A stretch of DNA of 64,000 bases, taken from Palsa-189 sp963803735 (GTDB taxonomy: Bacteria > Acidobacteriota > Terriglobia > Acidiferrales > UBA7541). The notes under the pieces were generated by a model, which worked only from the letters and a program-made list of their open reading frames with translations, searched no databases and was not told the origin of the DNA. The position numbers and the translations under genes were made by a program. The stretch is from positions 62,001 through 126,000 of the forward strand of contig CAWDNV010000010.1 in NCBI GenBank assembly GCA_963803735.1, read 5' to 3'. Shown one piece after another: positions 19,748-29,018 of the stretch (positions are counted from its first letter, which is position 1; each line of letters opens with the position of its first letter).

Positions 19748-20377
19748 CTACAGTCCACTCGACTTCACGGAGACGAGTGTTGAGGAGGGAGCCAGGCCTT
19801 TGATACCAGCACCCTGCGAAGCAGTGGCGACTATAGTGATGGTCTTCAAGGTACCGGTGGAGTCCGTCGTAACCTTCCACTGCCGCGTGTAATACGCTCC
19901 GGTGGAACTCGTCAGGAGGTTCCCGTTTACGTCGAGATAATCGACGAAATACTTTACGACCGCTGCAGGCGGAACCGAGCCCACACTCGAACTGGCGGCC
20001 ATCGTCCCACCTAGACCACAAGTATTGCCTCCCGAGCCCGTGCATCCCGTGGACCCGTCGGTCACGGACGGAAACACCGTGGTATCCGTGGTTCCGTCGT
20101 TGAAGCCGTCGCTCGTTAAGTTGATGGCGTTCAGAGTGAGCAACTGTTCCATCTTGTCCTGGGCGTATTCGGTGGTCCTTGTCGCCAGGTCTGCCTGCTG
20201 ATTCGTGGTTTGGACACCGACGACGAAAACGGGCAGAAGTCCTGCGACGACGACAAGCAAAATCGCAACCGCCACCATGGTCTCGATCAGAGTTGATCCG
20301 CGCTCTGATCGCGCCCTATCTTTCCGGCAGCGCTTTCCCGATTTTATTTCGGCCGTGCTTAGGAGTTCTCCAACCAT
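19748..20377 (-). CDS. PilV-like minor prepilin
   Basis: 209 residues. ERGSTLIETMVAVAILLVVV is the prepilin cleavage and transmembrane region (cleavage after G, S at +1, E at +5). The body is Thr/Ser/Asn rich. Fifteen bases separate it from the PilW-like gene; second gene of the first minor-pilin cluster. Confidence 0.8.
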   Translation of the reverse strand: MVGELLSTAEIKSGKRCRKDRARSERGSTLIETMVAVAILLVVVAGLLPVFVVGVQTTNQQADLATRTTEYAQDKMEQLLTLNAINLTSDGFNDGTTDTTVFPSVTDGSTGCTGSGGNTCGLGGTMAASSSVGSVPPAAVVKYFVDYLDVNGNLLTSSTGAYYTRQWKVTTDSTGTLKTITIVATASQGAGIKGLAPSSTLVSVKSSGL

Positions 20378-20395
20378 GTTCCAAGCTCCTGACTT

Positions 20396-21130
20396 TTAAA
20401 ATTGAACCCACGCCGATCCTGTGTATCGATACTGCCCTGGCAGCCCAGAGACGGATACCGCGATGGCTTGATAGCCCTTCGCATTCTGGATATAGATCGC
20501 GTCGGTCGCGACAACTTTGTTGGTGCTATCCACCGGGTAGGTGCGCGAATTAAATTCGATACATGCCGTATTCGACGTGGTGGAGCCAGGGCTCGGGCCC
20601 GCGACTCCTGCGATGCAAGCCGGCGCCTGAGCGGGTGTCACCCCGGTGGGTCCCGTTGCTATCGATCCGTATCCGAATGTGTCGCCTGGGGCAAGAGGAA
20701 CTACAGGACTCGTTGTTTGAGTGCAGGAGTTGGAGTCCTCAAAGGTCTGCCAGCATGTGCTGGCCTTGTTCCATATTTCCAGATGATAAGTATTGGTGCT
20801 GAGATTTACGTAAACGCGGGCATGAGTGTAATCGGAGGCAGCGCGCAAGCGCGCCAGGTTAAGCTGGGCGGCAATTTCCCGCGTATCGCCCCCGATCCGG
20901 AAACTCCGCGCAAGTCCCGTTACGGAGGGAATCGCTATCGCCGAAAGGATGACGATGCCGGTGACGACTAGCATGAGCTCAATCATTGAAAACCCGTGAC
21001 TTCGGTATGTGCTTTGCGGGGTCGGTCGTGTCCCCCGTAAGCCACGTTTTTGAAGACAGGAGAAGAGAGAACTCACCTGAGGGCCTCGAGACTCCCGGTC
21101 TGGTTGAGCTATGCGATCTCGATCAAACAT
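20396..21130 (-). CDS. FimT/GspH-like minor prepilin
   Basis: The open frame extends to 21544, but the ATG at 21130 has GAGG eight bases upstream and gives a leader of about 48 residues before SHGFSMIELMLVVTGIVIL (cleavage after G, E at +5). The body has a GspH/FimT pattern (QLNLARLRAASDYTHARVYV). First gene of the first cluster. About 244 residues. Confidence 0.78.
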   Translation of the reverse strand: MFDRDRIAQPDRESRGPQVSSLFSCLQKRGLRGTRPTPQSTYRSHGFSMIELMLVVTGIVILSAIAIPSVTGLARSFRIGGDTREIAAQLNLARLRAASDYTHARVYVNLSTNTYHLEIWNKASTCWQTFEDSNSCTQTTSPVVPLAPGDTFGYGSIATGPTGVTPAQAPACIAGVAGPSPGSTTSNTACIEFNSRTYPVDSTNKVVATDAIYIQNAKGYQAIAVSVSGLPGQYRYTGSAWVQF

Positions 21131-21479
21131 TGGGTTCATCCTCGTGACTTCGACTACTCCGACTACTCCCATTCTTGGGGGAGCGGCAGGCGGCGGCAAT
21201 GGTACAGTCGTTCCTGCGCCCTTGACCGTTTCTATAGTAAGGGCAATTTCCTTGCCAAGGAGGAACAGCTTTGTTTTGATGGGCTTGCGGGCGAGCTCAA
21301 CCGGGTGCTTATAGTTCAATGTAACGATTAGTGACGAACCATGACGAACCGATAACCCTCTGGGTATAACGCAAGGAATAAGAAGGCTCATTGATCGGCC
21401 GAGATTCCCTGCATACAAGCCACTCCGCAGCTGTATACGCTGGCGAAACTGCTTCTCTTCACGACCGTTGACCGCACCC

Positions 21480-22132
21480 GAAGTAAGGCAAAATCGCTTT
21501 ACTGGGCTATGGATAGTCACAAGAAGCTCGTTAAGCAACGCCAATGTCCTTCACGCCGCTGACATACCCGTGCATGCGCTGACTCATCACCTTGCGGATC
21601 CTACAGTTGTGTTCCCGGAATCATTCGCCCTTCAGCTGGCGGTTTATTGGTCGAAGCCAGACGACGACATCTTGGGCATCATTCACTCATTACTCGAAAT
21701 GGGCATCCCGTTTTTTGTGACTCGGGACCTGGATCGCGCCCTGCAGCACCGCTTAGTGATCATCTATCCCGCTGTGGATAGCCGCACCTTTACAGAGGGT
21801 CAGGTCGCCGAACTCAAGCAGCACATCCAGGATGAAGGGAGTATCTTCGCCGTGAATGTTTTTGCGGGCTCGCTGAAAGACCTCTTTGGTTTTTCAGGAT
21901 ACGAGCCTTCGCACCGGCGGTATCGAGTGGACTTTGCGCCCGGCAGTGACGCGATGCTTCGGTACGTCAATCGTCCGGAAGAGCTAGAGGTCCGGTTGGG
22001 AGATCCGAAATCGGCGATATCTTTTGGACCAACGGCTACACGCCCCAACCCACAGCGAGAGTGCTTGCGCGCTTCGAGGACGGCACCGCGGCGCTGCTCC
22101 ACAACAGATCTGGAAAGGGCAGCAACGGTTGA
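21480..22132 (+). pseudogene. remnant of a large enzyme (deacetylase/amidotransferase-like)
   Basis: A rightward coding remnant lying between two leftward minor-pilin clusters. It reads ALQLAVYWSKPDDDILGII, HRLVIIYPAVDSRTFTEGQ, GSIFAVNVFAGSLKDLFGF and, after one lost base near 22007 (an A run), EIGDIFWTNGYTPQPTARVL and EDGTAALLHNRSGKGS before a TGA at 22130-22132. This resembles the amidotransferase-like N-terminal region of large secreted glycan-active proteins; I am not sure of the exact family. Neither a proper start nor the rest of the protein is present, so it is a fragment. Confidence 0.55.
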
Positions 22133-22153
22133 GCATGATCATATTTGCCTCAC

Positions 22154-22918
22154 TCACTTGCAACTCATGGCCTGTCCGTTCGAGGCCATCGAGCAGTTAT
22201 TCAGAGACACTTCACCTTCGAAAACTCCCTCGATCGGCTTGCCTGTCTGCAAATCGATTACGGTTGGGTCGTTCACTCGCAGGTTGATCTGAACGGTCTT
22301 GACCGTGGCAATCGTGTTAGCGCCGGCAGTCGTGCTGACGTCAATCGGCAAACCTGTGATTAGTGTGCCAGTCGTGTCGAAGTACTTGAAGATCGGGTTG
22401 CTCACCACATCGTTCACTTCTGTGCCCCAGTTTGTGTTCTGAGCTGTGACGGGACTCCCGTTCACTTTGTCAGCCTGGCTGCGCTGCAAACACAGCGAGC
22501 AAGTGCCAGACCCGTTCACCATGTACTGGATGCTCTGCACTGTGCTTATGCCGTTGACGGAAGCTTCAAACTGAATCATGTTGTTGTCGATTTTCACCAA
22601 ACCTATGGCAAACCGGCTGTCGTTGATCACGGGCGAAGCCAGCGCCGGAGACCAGGTGCCGCCGGAGAGATCAAAAATGCGCGAATTAGGATCCCCGATC
22701 TGGTTGATATCGCGAAAGAACTGATCCACGAAATCCCGCACTTGCTGAAAGTCATCGAGCTTCGCATCCTCGTTAGCTGTGCGATATTGGGCGGTGCCCA
22801 ATTGCTCGAACACAACTCCCATGACGAGAGTTAAGATCAACATGGAGAGCATCATCTCGAGCAGAGAAAAGCCCTCTTGTCTGGGAAAGCTCAAAGTCAA
22901 AGGTGGACGAAGTCTCAT
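22154..22918 (-). CDS. PilW-like minor prepilin, second cluster
   Basis: 254 residues. QEGFSLLEMMLSMLILTLVM is the prepilin site and helix. The region DFQQVRDFVDQFFRDINQIG resembles the PilW 'A..L..dIr.AG' helix. It is the last gene of the second cluster; no PilX-like gene follows, and the opposite-strand remnant begins 22 bp beyond its stop. Confidence 0.8.
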   Translation of the reverse strand: MRLRPPLTLSFPRQEGFSLLEMMLSMLILTLVMGVVFEQLGTAQYRTANEDAKLDDFQQVRDFVDQFFRDINQIGDPNSRIFDLSGGTWSPALASPVINDSRFAIGLVKIDNNMIQFEASVNGISTVQSIQYMVNGSGTCSLCLQRSQADKVNGSPVTAQNTNWGTEVNDVVSNPIFKYFDTTGTLITGLPIDVSTTAGANTIATVKTVQINLRVNDPTVIDLQTGKPIEGVFEGEVSLNNCSMASNGQAMSCK

Positions 22919-22921
22919 GGC

Positions 22922-23458
22922 TTATGTCCCCTGTCCAACGAGCGTTCGAATCGTTACGGGCAGAGAGAAGAATTTCGGGTTGTTTCCTGCATTTTGTTTC
23001 TGCACGGAGACGGTCAGGAGCTTCGTGTACGGGGTAGGCTGCGTAATATTCCACCTGGCATCATAGGTGAATTGCATCCCGCCGGTGGCGCAGTCGGTGT
23101 AAAGCATTTGATAGCTGCTCACTGCTGACTGCGTGAAGTCCACAACGCCGGCGCTGGTCAGCGCGCTGCCGCCGGCAGCCGTGGCGATCGTGGAGCTGTT
23201 TCCGGCGCAGTCCGTGATGGTGAGAGTGGGCGAAATGCTCGCCTTCACGCTGGAAATCTTCTCCACCATCATTTGAGCGATAGCTGTGGAATTACTCTGC
23301 TGCTTGCTGCGACCGTTGCCTCCTATCGAAAGACCAATGAGAGACATACTGCCGACGACGCCCACCAGCAGCACAACCAGTGCGATCATCAGCTCGATGA
23401 GGCTCATTCCGCGCTCATCCCGCGCTACTGGTTTCTTTACTGAGATGACTATTTCCAT
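22922..23458 (-). CDS. PilV-like minor prepilin, second cluster
   Basis: 178 residues from the ATG at 23458 (GGTGGAGC upstream). ERGMSLIELMIALVVLLVGV is the prepilin site and transmembrane helix; STAIAQMMVEKI and the C-terminal VSVQKQN region are PilV-like. Three bases separate it from the PilW-like gene, and its 5' end overlaps the FimT-like gene by about 10 bases, so the three are one operon. Confidence 0.8.
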   Translation of the reverse strand: MEIVISVKKPVARDERGMSLIELMIALVVLLVGVVGSMSLIGLSIGGNGRSKQQSNSTAIAQMMVEKISSVKASISPTLTITDCAGNSSTIATAAGGSALTSAGVVDFTQSAVSSYQMLYTDCATGGMQFTYDARWNITQPTPYTKLLTVSVQKQNAGNNPKFFSLPVTIRTLVGQGT

Positions 23459-24150
23459 GCTCCACCATTCCATTGGAGAACCTTGGATCTTCCTGATTTG
23501 GTCACCAGCACGGCCGCCCAGTCATTGGTTCTGTTGTCCGTGAAGTAGAAAACAAAGTAGCTGGCCGCCGGAGTTGCGCACACCGAACTGCTGTAATTAC
23601 ACGGCAAGCCCCTTGGCGAGTAGGCAATTACGTTTGAGTTGTCGAAGGGCATTCCCGATGAGGTGTCGCCGACCAGAATGTATGCGCTTGGTTGTCCGCT
23701 GCTGCCATTCGGAGCGCCAGAGGCCCCGGCTACGGATTTAGGGAGATCTAGATACGGTTCGTTTGCATCAAGCGCGCTATTATTATTTAAATCGATATAG
23801 ACCTGCTGCAGCGCACCAACCATCCGAAATCGGATCGGGTATGTGGCGTTCGCTCTTGCCGCGCTCATCCGGGCTTGCTGCGTTAGAGCGGCCACCTCAG
23901 CGGCTGCAGAGCGCAGTTGCCAGTCTTGCCAGAATTGAACGAGTTTGGGTATCGAAAACGCAGCGATTACGGTGATTAACGCCGCGACAAGCATCAGCTC
24001 CACTAGCGTAAATCCTCGCAGACCTTTATCGGCGTTCAACTTGCTTTGGTTAGCTCTCATCATTTTTGCCGAACGAGCTGACGTGTTCGCTCCTTGAGAC
24101 ATAGCCACTCTTACCGGGTCAGTTTGAGCCAAGGATACGGCGGTCATCAC
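23449..24150 (-). CDS. FimT/GspH-like minor prepilin, second cluster
   Basis: Up to 233 residues; the true start may be an internal Met (24102 or 24063). LRGFTLVELMLVAALITVIA is a canonical class III prepilin site (G|F, E at +5). The body has GspH features (AAAEVAALTQQARMSAARAN; VYIDLNNNSALDANEPYL). First gene of the second cluster. Confidence 0.8.
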   Translation of the reverse strand: MMTAVSLAQTDPVRVAMSQGANTSARSAKMMRANQSKLNADKGLRGFTLVELMLVAALITVIAAFSIPKLVQFWQDWQLRSAAAEVAALTQQARMSAARANATYPIRFRMVGALQQVYIDLNNNSALDANEPYLDLPKSVAGASGAPNGSSGQPSAYILVGDTSSGMPFDNSNVIAYSPRGLPCNYSSSVCATPAASYFVFYFTDNRTNDWAAVLVTKSGRSKVLQWNGGAWK

Positions 24151-24528
24151 AAAGGCTTATTCAAGGGGCTACAAAGGGGGCTTATAGAGGGGCAATTCAC
24201 GTGCCTCAGTGCAAGTGCTGGGAACGACGGGCATTAGCTCGACAGCCCAAGCCGTCCGGAAGGCTAGACGGGGAGAATTAGTGACGATTCAGGAAGACAA
24301 GATCAGGGCAAAAAGGCGCCAGGCAATGTGCGCCAGCGTTGTTATGTCCGTGGTGTAGAGAGTCCAAACCTTCATTTGCAGTGTAGGGGAGAACAGGAAT
24401 CCCGACGTTCAGGGGTAGCTGATTCGCTTACCCATGCGGATGTTTCGTTGACGAAAACACTATAAGCGGCCATCCTGTTTGCAACAGTAGCGAACCAAAA
24501 TTCTCTGGAAATATTCTGAGGCCGTGGC
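24151..24528. other. divergent intergenic region upstream of the pilin cluster
   Basis: About 380 bases between the leftward pilin operon and a rightward zinc-ribbon gene. It should hold both promoters. I looked for a c-di-GMP riboswitch core here and did not see one; no gene is evident. Confidence 0.5.
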
Positions 24529-24864
24529 ATGAGCAGCGTTCCACAAGACACTTTAGCGGGGCGTCACTGCGTCTTTTGCGGTAAGCCGGTTGCGCCGCAT
24601 CATTCACAGTGTCCGCATTGCCGCGAAGCCGTCCCGAAGGTGCGCCTTGCTCCGGCGCCTGCCCCCGTCGCTAAGCGTAACCAGATGCGCCGCGGAATTC
24701 TCTACATGTTGTTGGCCCTCGTGATCCATTACGTGGCCCTTCGCAGCGACAGTCTGAATTTGCCTTTTTCCGTGAATCCCGCCGTTACCTACCTTACGAC
24801 CATGATGTTTCTGGCCGGATTGGCCTTGGCGCTCTACGGCTTTTTCACCAAAGTCACCGCTTAA
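24529..24864 (+). CDS. zinc-ribbon membrane protein
   Basis: 111 residues. A double CxxC zinc ribbon (HCVFCGKPV and QCPHCREAVPK) at the N-terminus, a Pro/Ala linker, and two membrane segments (GILYMLLALVIHYVALR; TTMMFLAGLALALYGFF). Unknown function. Confidence 0.65.
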   Translation: MSSVPQDTLAGRHCVFCGKPVAPHHSQCPHCREAVPKVRLAPAPAPVAKRNQMRRGILYMLLALVIHYVALRSDSLNLPFSVNPAVTYLTTMMFLAGLALALYGFFTKVTA

Positions 24865-25011
24865 CTTTCCCGTTCCAAACCTGCAACCTTGCTCCACAGT
24901 CGCGTTAGGCGGTACGCTTGATTCGTCGCTCGTGAATTTTGTAGCTCGATAGTTCCTGTCCTTTTGTCTGTCGCGTGCGCCAATTCGCGCGAAAGAAATG
25001 AAGACAATGAA

Positions 25012-25641
25012 ATGAAGCCCTGGAAGATAGTTCTCCTCGGTATAGTCGTGGTCATGGTTGCCGCTGCCATTTACGCGGACGTCCTCGTCCGGCATGGCTT
25101 CAGCGCTCGCGAAAATCCCTCCTGGATCGAGGCGTTTGCGGCGAACATCGCCAAGCGTCTCGCAATTCCGGCAACGTATAGAATGAAAAATCCCTATGCG
25201 CCGACTGCCGCGAATCTTAGGCAAGGAGAGGAGCATTTCGCCGATCACTGCGCTATATGTCACGCCAATGACGGAAGCGGCGACACGCTCTTTGGAAAAG
25301 GACTCTATCCCAAGCCTCCGGATATGCGTACCGCTGACACCCAGAACAAGAGCGATGGCGAACTCTATTACACAATAGAGAATGGCGTGCGCTTGAGCGG
25401 CATGCCCGCGTTCGGTCCCGGCACGGTTCCCACTTCAGGTGACGAAGGTAATGGCGACGCCGAGAACTGGAAACTGGTTTTGTTCATTCGTCACTTGCCG
25501 CAAATCACCTCCGAAGAACTTGAAGAGATGAAAAAACTGAACCCCAAAACCGAATCGGACCGCGCCGAGGAGCAGCAGGAAGACGAGTTTCTAAATGGTG
25601 GTAAAGTTCCGGCTCCCCCCGCCGAAGGCCATCATCACTAA
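25012..25641 (+). CDS. membrane-anchored mono-heme cytochrome c
   Basis: 209 residues from the ATG at 25012, chosen because it opens the membrane anchor (IVLLGIVVVMVAAAIYADVL). Heme site CAICH at residues 80-84, with GMPAFG giving the axial Met near residue 131. Class I cytochrome c fold of about 100 residues, followed by an acidic helix and a His-rich end (GHHH). It probably transfers electrons on the periplasmic side. Genes for small membrane proteins follow. Confidence 0.85.
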   Translation: MKPWKIVLLGIVVVMVAAAIYADVLVRHGFSARENPSWIEAFAANIAKRLAIPATYRMKNPYAPTAANLRQGEEHFADHCAICHANDGSGDTLFGKGLYPKPPDMRTADTQNKSDGELYYTIENGVRLSGMPAFGPGTVPTSGDEGNGDAENWKLVLFIRHLPQITSEELEEMKKLNPKTESDRAEEQQEDEFLNGGKVPAPPAEGHHH

Positions 25642-25895
25642 ATCTCCTTCAAACCACTTTTTGCACCGATTTAACGCTCCTTAACGGAAGCAACTGGATA
25701 TGATTCCCGCGAGTTTGGCGTATCCGTGTGCTGTCGCCCCAAAAGCGGCAAAGCTTCGGAACGCTGGCTCTCGGTCACGGTTAGGATGTTCGAAAAAGGA
25801 CGATGTTGGAACTCTTGAACTTATGCGGTATAAGAGCGCCGGCTGGGGAGGCCGGTTAGTCTGAATCGCGATTGCGCAGCAAGGAGGCGACCAAA

Positions 25896-26369
25896 ATGTG
25901 GGAGGCACTGGAACAAACGGGGTGGGTGAAAACCCTGGGCAGTACCGGCTGGATGTATTCGACGGTGTCCGTGACTCATTACTTGACGATGTTCTGGTTC
26001 ATCGGATCGGTTGCCGTCGTGGACTTAAGGGTTATGGGCCTTGTGGCACGCAGGCGCAGCCTTGGAGAACTTGCTGAGCAACTTTTCCCCTGGGCTTGGA
26101 TCGGATTTACATTCGCGGTTATTTCCGGCTTCCTGATGTTTGCGACGGCCGCTGGCGATTGGGCGCCTTCCAAGGTATTCCACGTCAAGTTAACGCTGAT
26201 CGTAGTCTCGGCGCTATTCGCCTTCATCGTTCAGCGCGGAGCGCGGAAGTGGGCTCTCGATCCAGAGATATCGCGGGCCGCGAAAATCATTGCACTGATC
26301 TCTTTGTTGCTGTGGATTGCGACGATTCTTTCCGCGTCCGAAATCCCCGCCCTCGAAGGGCTAGGCTAG
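25896..26369 (+). CDS. DUF6644-like membrane protein
   Basis: 157 residues from the ATG at 25896, which has a perfect AAGGAGG eight bases upstream. Four hydrophobic segments, with histidines at helix ends (VSVTHYLTMFWFIGSVAVVD; VFHVKLTLIVVSALFAFIVQ), in the style of small cytochrome-like membrane proteins. Paralogous to the next gene (shared 'LAEQLFPWAWIGF' and 'LAQELFAWNWIGF'). Family name from memory; role unknown, possibly heme binding. Confidence 0.65.
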   Translation: MWEALEQTGWVKTLGSTGWMYSTVSVTHYLTMFWFIGSVAVVDLRVMGLVARRRSLGELAEQLFPWAWIGFTFAVISGFLMFATAAGDWAPSKVFHVKLTLIVVSALFAFIVQRGARKWALDPEISRAAKIIALISLLLWIATILSASEIPALEGLG

Positions 26370-26408
26370 AGCTTTTCCGCGCTTCAGCGGCAGAAAAGGA
26401 TAGCTCCG

Positions 26409-26894
26409 ATGCATGATACGCTGGTGGCGTTCGCGAAGTGGTTGGAGGGCACGCCCTGGGGACTAATGACGCGCGAGTCGATATGGGCGTACCCGTTCGT
26501 GCAGTTGATTCATTTCACCGGCCTTTCGATTTGGTTGGGAACTAATTTCGCTCTGGATCTCCGGCTGTTGGGAGTAGGCAGCCGCCGGGCCACGGCCGCT
26601 CAATTAGCGCAGGAACTCTTCGCCTGGAACTGGATCGGCTTCGCGATTGTTCTCACCGGCGGATTCATGCTCTTCTCCGGAATCGCGACGGCGTTTATCT
26701 CCAACATTGCATTTCAATGGAAACTGGGCATGTTTGTTCCACTTGCGCTTACGTGGCACGTCGTCGTGCAGCGAAAGGCGCGAGTTTGGGGCCAAACAAT
26801 GGACACGCCGGGAATTGCCCGGTTTGCGGCGCTCACTGAAATTCTGCTCTGGATTTGCGTCGTTACCGCAGCCGTGGAGATTCCGAATCACTAA
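26409..26894 (+). CDS. DUF6644-like membrane protein, paralog
   Basis: 161 residues, AAAAGGATAG upstream. Same four-helix plan as the preceding gene (VQLIHFTGLSIWLGTNFALD; MFVPLALTWHVVVQRKARVW), with histidines in matching helices. Forty bases separate the pair, so they are probably one operon and may form a complex. Confidence 0.65.
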   Translation: MHDTLVAFAKWLEGTPWGLMTRESIWAYPFVQLIHFTGLSIWLGTNFALDLRLLGVGSRRATAAQLAQELFAWNWIGFAIVLTGGFMLFSGIATAFISNIAFQWKLGMFVPLALTWHVVVQRKARVWGQTMDTPGIARFAALTEILLWICVVTAAVEIPNH

Positions 26895-26998
26895 CTGAGA
26901 GCTGCTAACCGCGAGCAGGGAATCCATCTCACTCGGGAAAAGCGCAAAGTGACATGTGCCGGTCGTGCGCGTAGAATCAAAGCAAGAGGAGACCACAA

Positions 26999-27331
26999 AT
27001 GAAACTTCGCGCCCTGATTCTCATCGCTTGCATTTCGCTGATTACCGCCGCGGCTCTGGCCCATGGCGATGAACAGCACGTCATCGGCACTGTGGCGAGC
27101 GTAACCAAAGATTCCATCACCGTGAAAACTACGGCGAATGGCCTCGTAACTGTCGCTGTTGTGCCTCAGACCACCTTTAGCAAAAATAAGGCTGCGGCCA
27201 AGCTTTCCGATTTGAGCGTCGGCGATCGCGTGGTGATTCACGCGAAAGAGCCCGCCGAAGGCAAGCTCGTGGCGGATACGGTCCAATTCAGCGTTCCTGC
27301 CGCGAAAGCGGCTCCCGCCGCCGCGAAGTAA
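26999..27331 (+). CDS. secreted DUF5666-like beta-barrel protein
   Basis: 110 residues: signal peptide (LILIACISLITAAALA), then a small OB-like domain (VIGTVASVTKDSITVKTTAN; KLSDLSVGDRVVIHAK) as in DUF5666, and an Ala/Pro/Lys tail. Unknown role; HGDEQH after the signal peptide could bind metal, as is seen in copper-linked proteins, but this is only a guess. Confidence 0.65.
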   Translation: MKLRALILIACISLITAAALAHGDEQHVIGTVASVTKDSITVKTTANGLVTVAVVPQTTFSKNKAAAKLSDLSVGDRVVIHAKEPAEGKLVADTVQFSVPAAKAAPAAAK

Positions 27332-27333
27332 GC

Positions 27334-27531
27334 TCACTCCCGACGCGCGCACATTTGCAATAGCGCGGCTGTAATCAAGGCCGCGCTGTCTGCGTCCAGT
27401 CCCGCAAGAAGACGTTCCTCAGGTCCTTCCCCGGCACCGGCAAGCACAAGTGTGTACAGACACCCACGACCCGCATCCAGTACCGTGCCATCAAACGAAT
27501 AGTGATTTCCGATTCTTCTTATCGATAACAC
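27334..27531 (-). CDS. possible small protein
   Basis: A 65-codon frame from a GTG, filling the gap between two rightward genes. Composition is protein-like (GTVLDAGRGCLYTLVLAGAG; GLDADSAALITAALLQM), but there is no clear ribosome site and I do not know a family. Confidence 0.3.
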   Translation of the reverse strand: MLSIRRIGNHYSFDGTVLDAGRGCLYTLVLAGAGEGPEERLLAGLDADSAALITAALLQMCARRE

Positions 27532-27595
27532 TCAGCTGGAAACGATGAGATAGGGGTGTAGTGCACAAGGTAGATCTCAGCCGCAGGAGGACGCA

Positions 27596-28423
27596 TTGCG
27601 TCTAATTAGAATCGCCGCTGTCGCTCTACTCGCACTCCTTCCAACCCTTCTTTGGAGCCAGGTAGCAGCCCCAGAGAAAAAGGACGGCCAAGCATCCGAA
27701 CAACAAACACAGGAATCCGACGGCATCGCGACTTCTCCTTCGCCGTCAGACGTGCCCGGGACAGAGCTCCAGGCGGTGGAGCGTATGCCCCTGCCTGTCA
27801 CAACTCCAGCTGAGATCAGAAACGCGCATTCTGACCACAAACAGACTGAGCGAATGTTTTGGGTCGTGCCCAATTTTGCGGCCGTGAATCCCGATACTCT
27901 GCTTCCGCCGCTTTCCGCTCGAGGGAAGTTCGTGCTCGCCATGCACGACAGCATGGACTATTCAGGGTTCACCTGGACAGCAGTGCTTGCCGGTCAAGCC
28001 ATGGCTACGCGTTCTGTTCCGGAGTTGGGTACCGGAGTCAAGGGCTATGCGCGGTATTACTGGCGCACCTTCGCGGATGGCGTCTCCGGAACCTTCTTCA
28101 CAGAAGCCATTATGCCTGCGATCACGCGCGAAGATCCGCGCTACTACACGATGGGTCACGGAGGTTTTTTCCGCCGCTTTGGCTATGCCTTGTCGCGTAC
28201 TGTCATCACCAAGACTGACTCCGGAGGTTCGAGCTTCAATTGGTCTGAAGTAGTTGGAAATGCGTTCGAAGCGGGTCTCTCCAACGCTTACTATCCTCCT
28301 CAAGAGCGCGGCGGGAAGCAGACGGCCAGGGATTGGGGAACTCAGATGGAATCCGCCGTACTGAATAACGTCGCCAAGGAGTTCTGGCCCGATATCCGTC
28401 ATCTTATCTTGCGGCACGATTAA
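27596..28423 (+). CDS. secreted conserved acidobacterial protein
   Basis: 275 residues from a TTG with AGGAGG upstream. Signal peptide (AAVALLALLPTLLWSQVAAP), low-complexity linker, then a conserved domain (LSARGKFVLAMHDSMDYSGF; FFTEAIMPAITREDPRYYTM; NVAKEFWPDIRHLILRHD). I recall this family as common in Acidobacteria and without assigned function; envelope location is inferred. Confidence 0.65.
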   Translation: MRLIRIAAVALLALLPTLLWSQVAAPEKKDGQASEQQTQESDGIATSPSPSDVPGTELQAVERMPLPVTTPAEIRNAHSDHKQTERMFWVVPNFAAVNPDTLLPPLSARGKFVLAMHDSMDYSGFTWTAVLAGQAMATRSVPELGTGVKGYARYYWRTFADGVSGTFFTEAIMPAITREDPRYYTMGHGGFFRRFGYALSRTVITKTDSGGSSFNWSEVVGNAFEAGLSNAYYPPQERGGKQTARDWGTQMESAVLNNVAKEFWPDIRHLILRHD

Positions 28424-28444
28424 TTAAGTCGCAGTCACGCGATT

Positions 28445-28801
28445 TCAGCTGGAGCGATTCTCGCCCAGAGTTTTATCGCCCAAACTCTTATCGCCCCGAT
28501 TCTTATCGACTGTTAGCCTGCTGCGCACCTTGTGGCGTAGCGCCACCTCGCTCGGCTTGCCGCCAGTTCGTTTGAGCCAATCCTCGAGTTCCTCAACCCG
28601 GACGTTGTAAAACGTCGATTCGCAAACCTCCACACGCAATGTTCCCGTGTCCAGCGATGCCTCACGGCTCCAATCGCTACGCCGGAATTGCTGGAGGGCG
28701 ACTGCGCCAGCTTCGTAGAGGCTTGCCGCCAGAACTTCCGCGACATGCTCCACGCCTTCCTCATCCCGAAAGCTCACTAGGCATCTTCGCGATTGACCCA
28801 T
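28445..28801 (-). CDS. conserved hypothetical protein
   Basis: 118 residues. N-terminal beta-alpha unit (CLVSFRDEEGVEHVAEVLAA; LYEAGAVALQQFRRSDW), then VRVEELEDWLKRTGGKPSEV and a short repeated tail (DKNRGDKSLGDKTLGEN). Cytoplasmic, no known function; convergent with the preceding gene. Confidence 0.55.
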   Translation of the reverse strand: MGQSRRCLVSFRDEEGVEHVAEVLAASLYEAGAVALQQFRRSDWSREASLDTGTLRVEVCESTFYNVRVEELEDWLKRTGGKPSEVALRHKVRSRLTVDKNRGDKSLGDKTLGENRSS

Positions 28802-29018
28802 GGCGGGAGCATATCACATGCGTTCGCTTTATATTCGCCTAGTGGTCTAACCGCCAGAAAAATAAGAGCCATCACCCTAGGTTCCGGTAACGGATTCAGG
28901 GTACTACAGCGCCTTAGCACCGCTGGATGACGATTGCCGGGTATTTCTATTGGCCTAGGCATGGGTGACGATGGTAGCAGCTGTGTAAGGAAGGAAGACA
29001 GTTGATAGGGAGGCTTAC

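Noticed and set aside
24151..24528. c-di-GMP riboswitch upstream of pilin cluster
   Set aside because: No GEMM core motif found on either strand.
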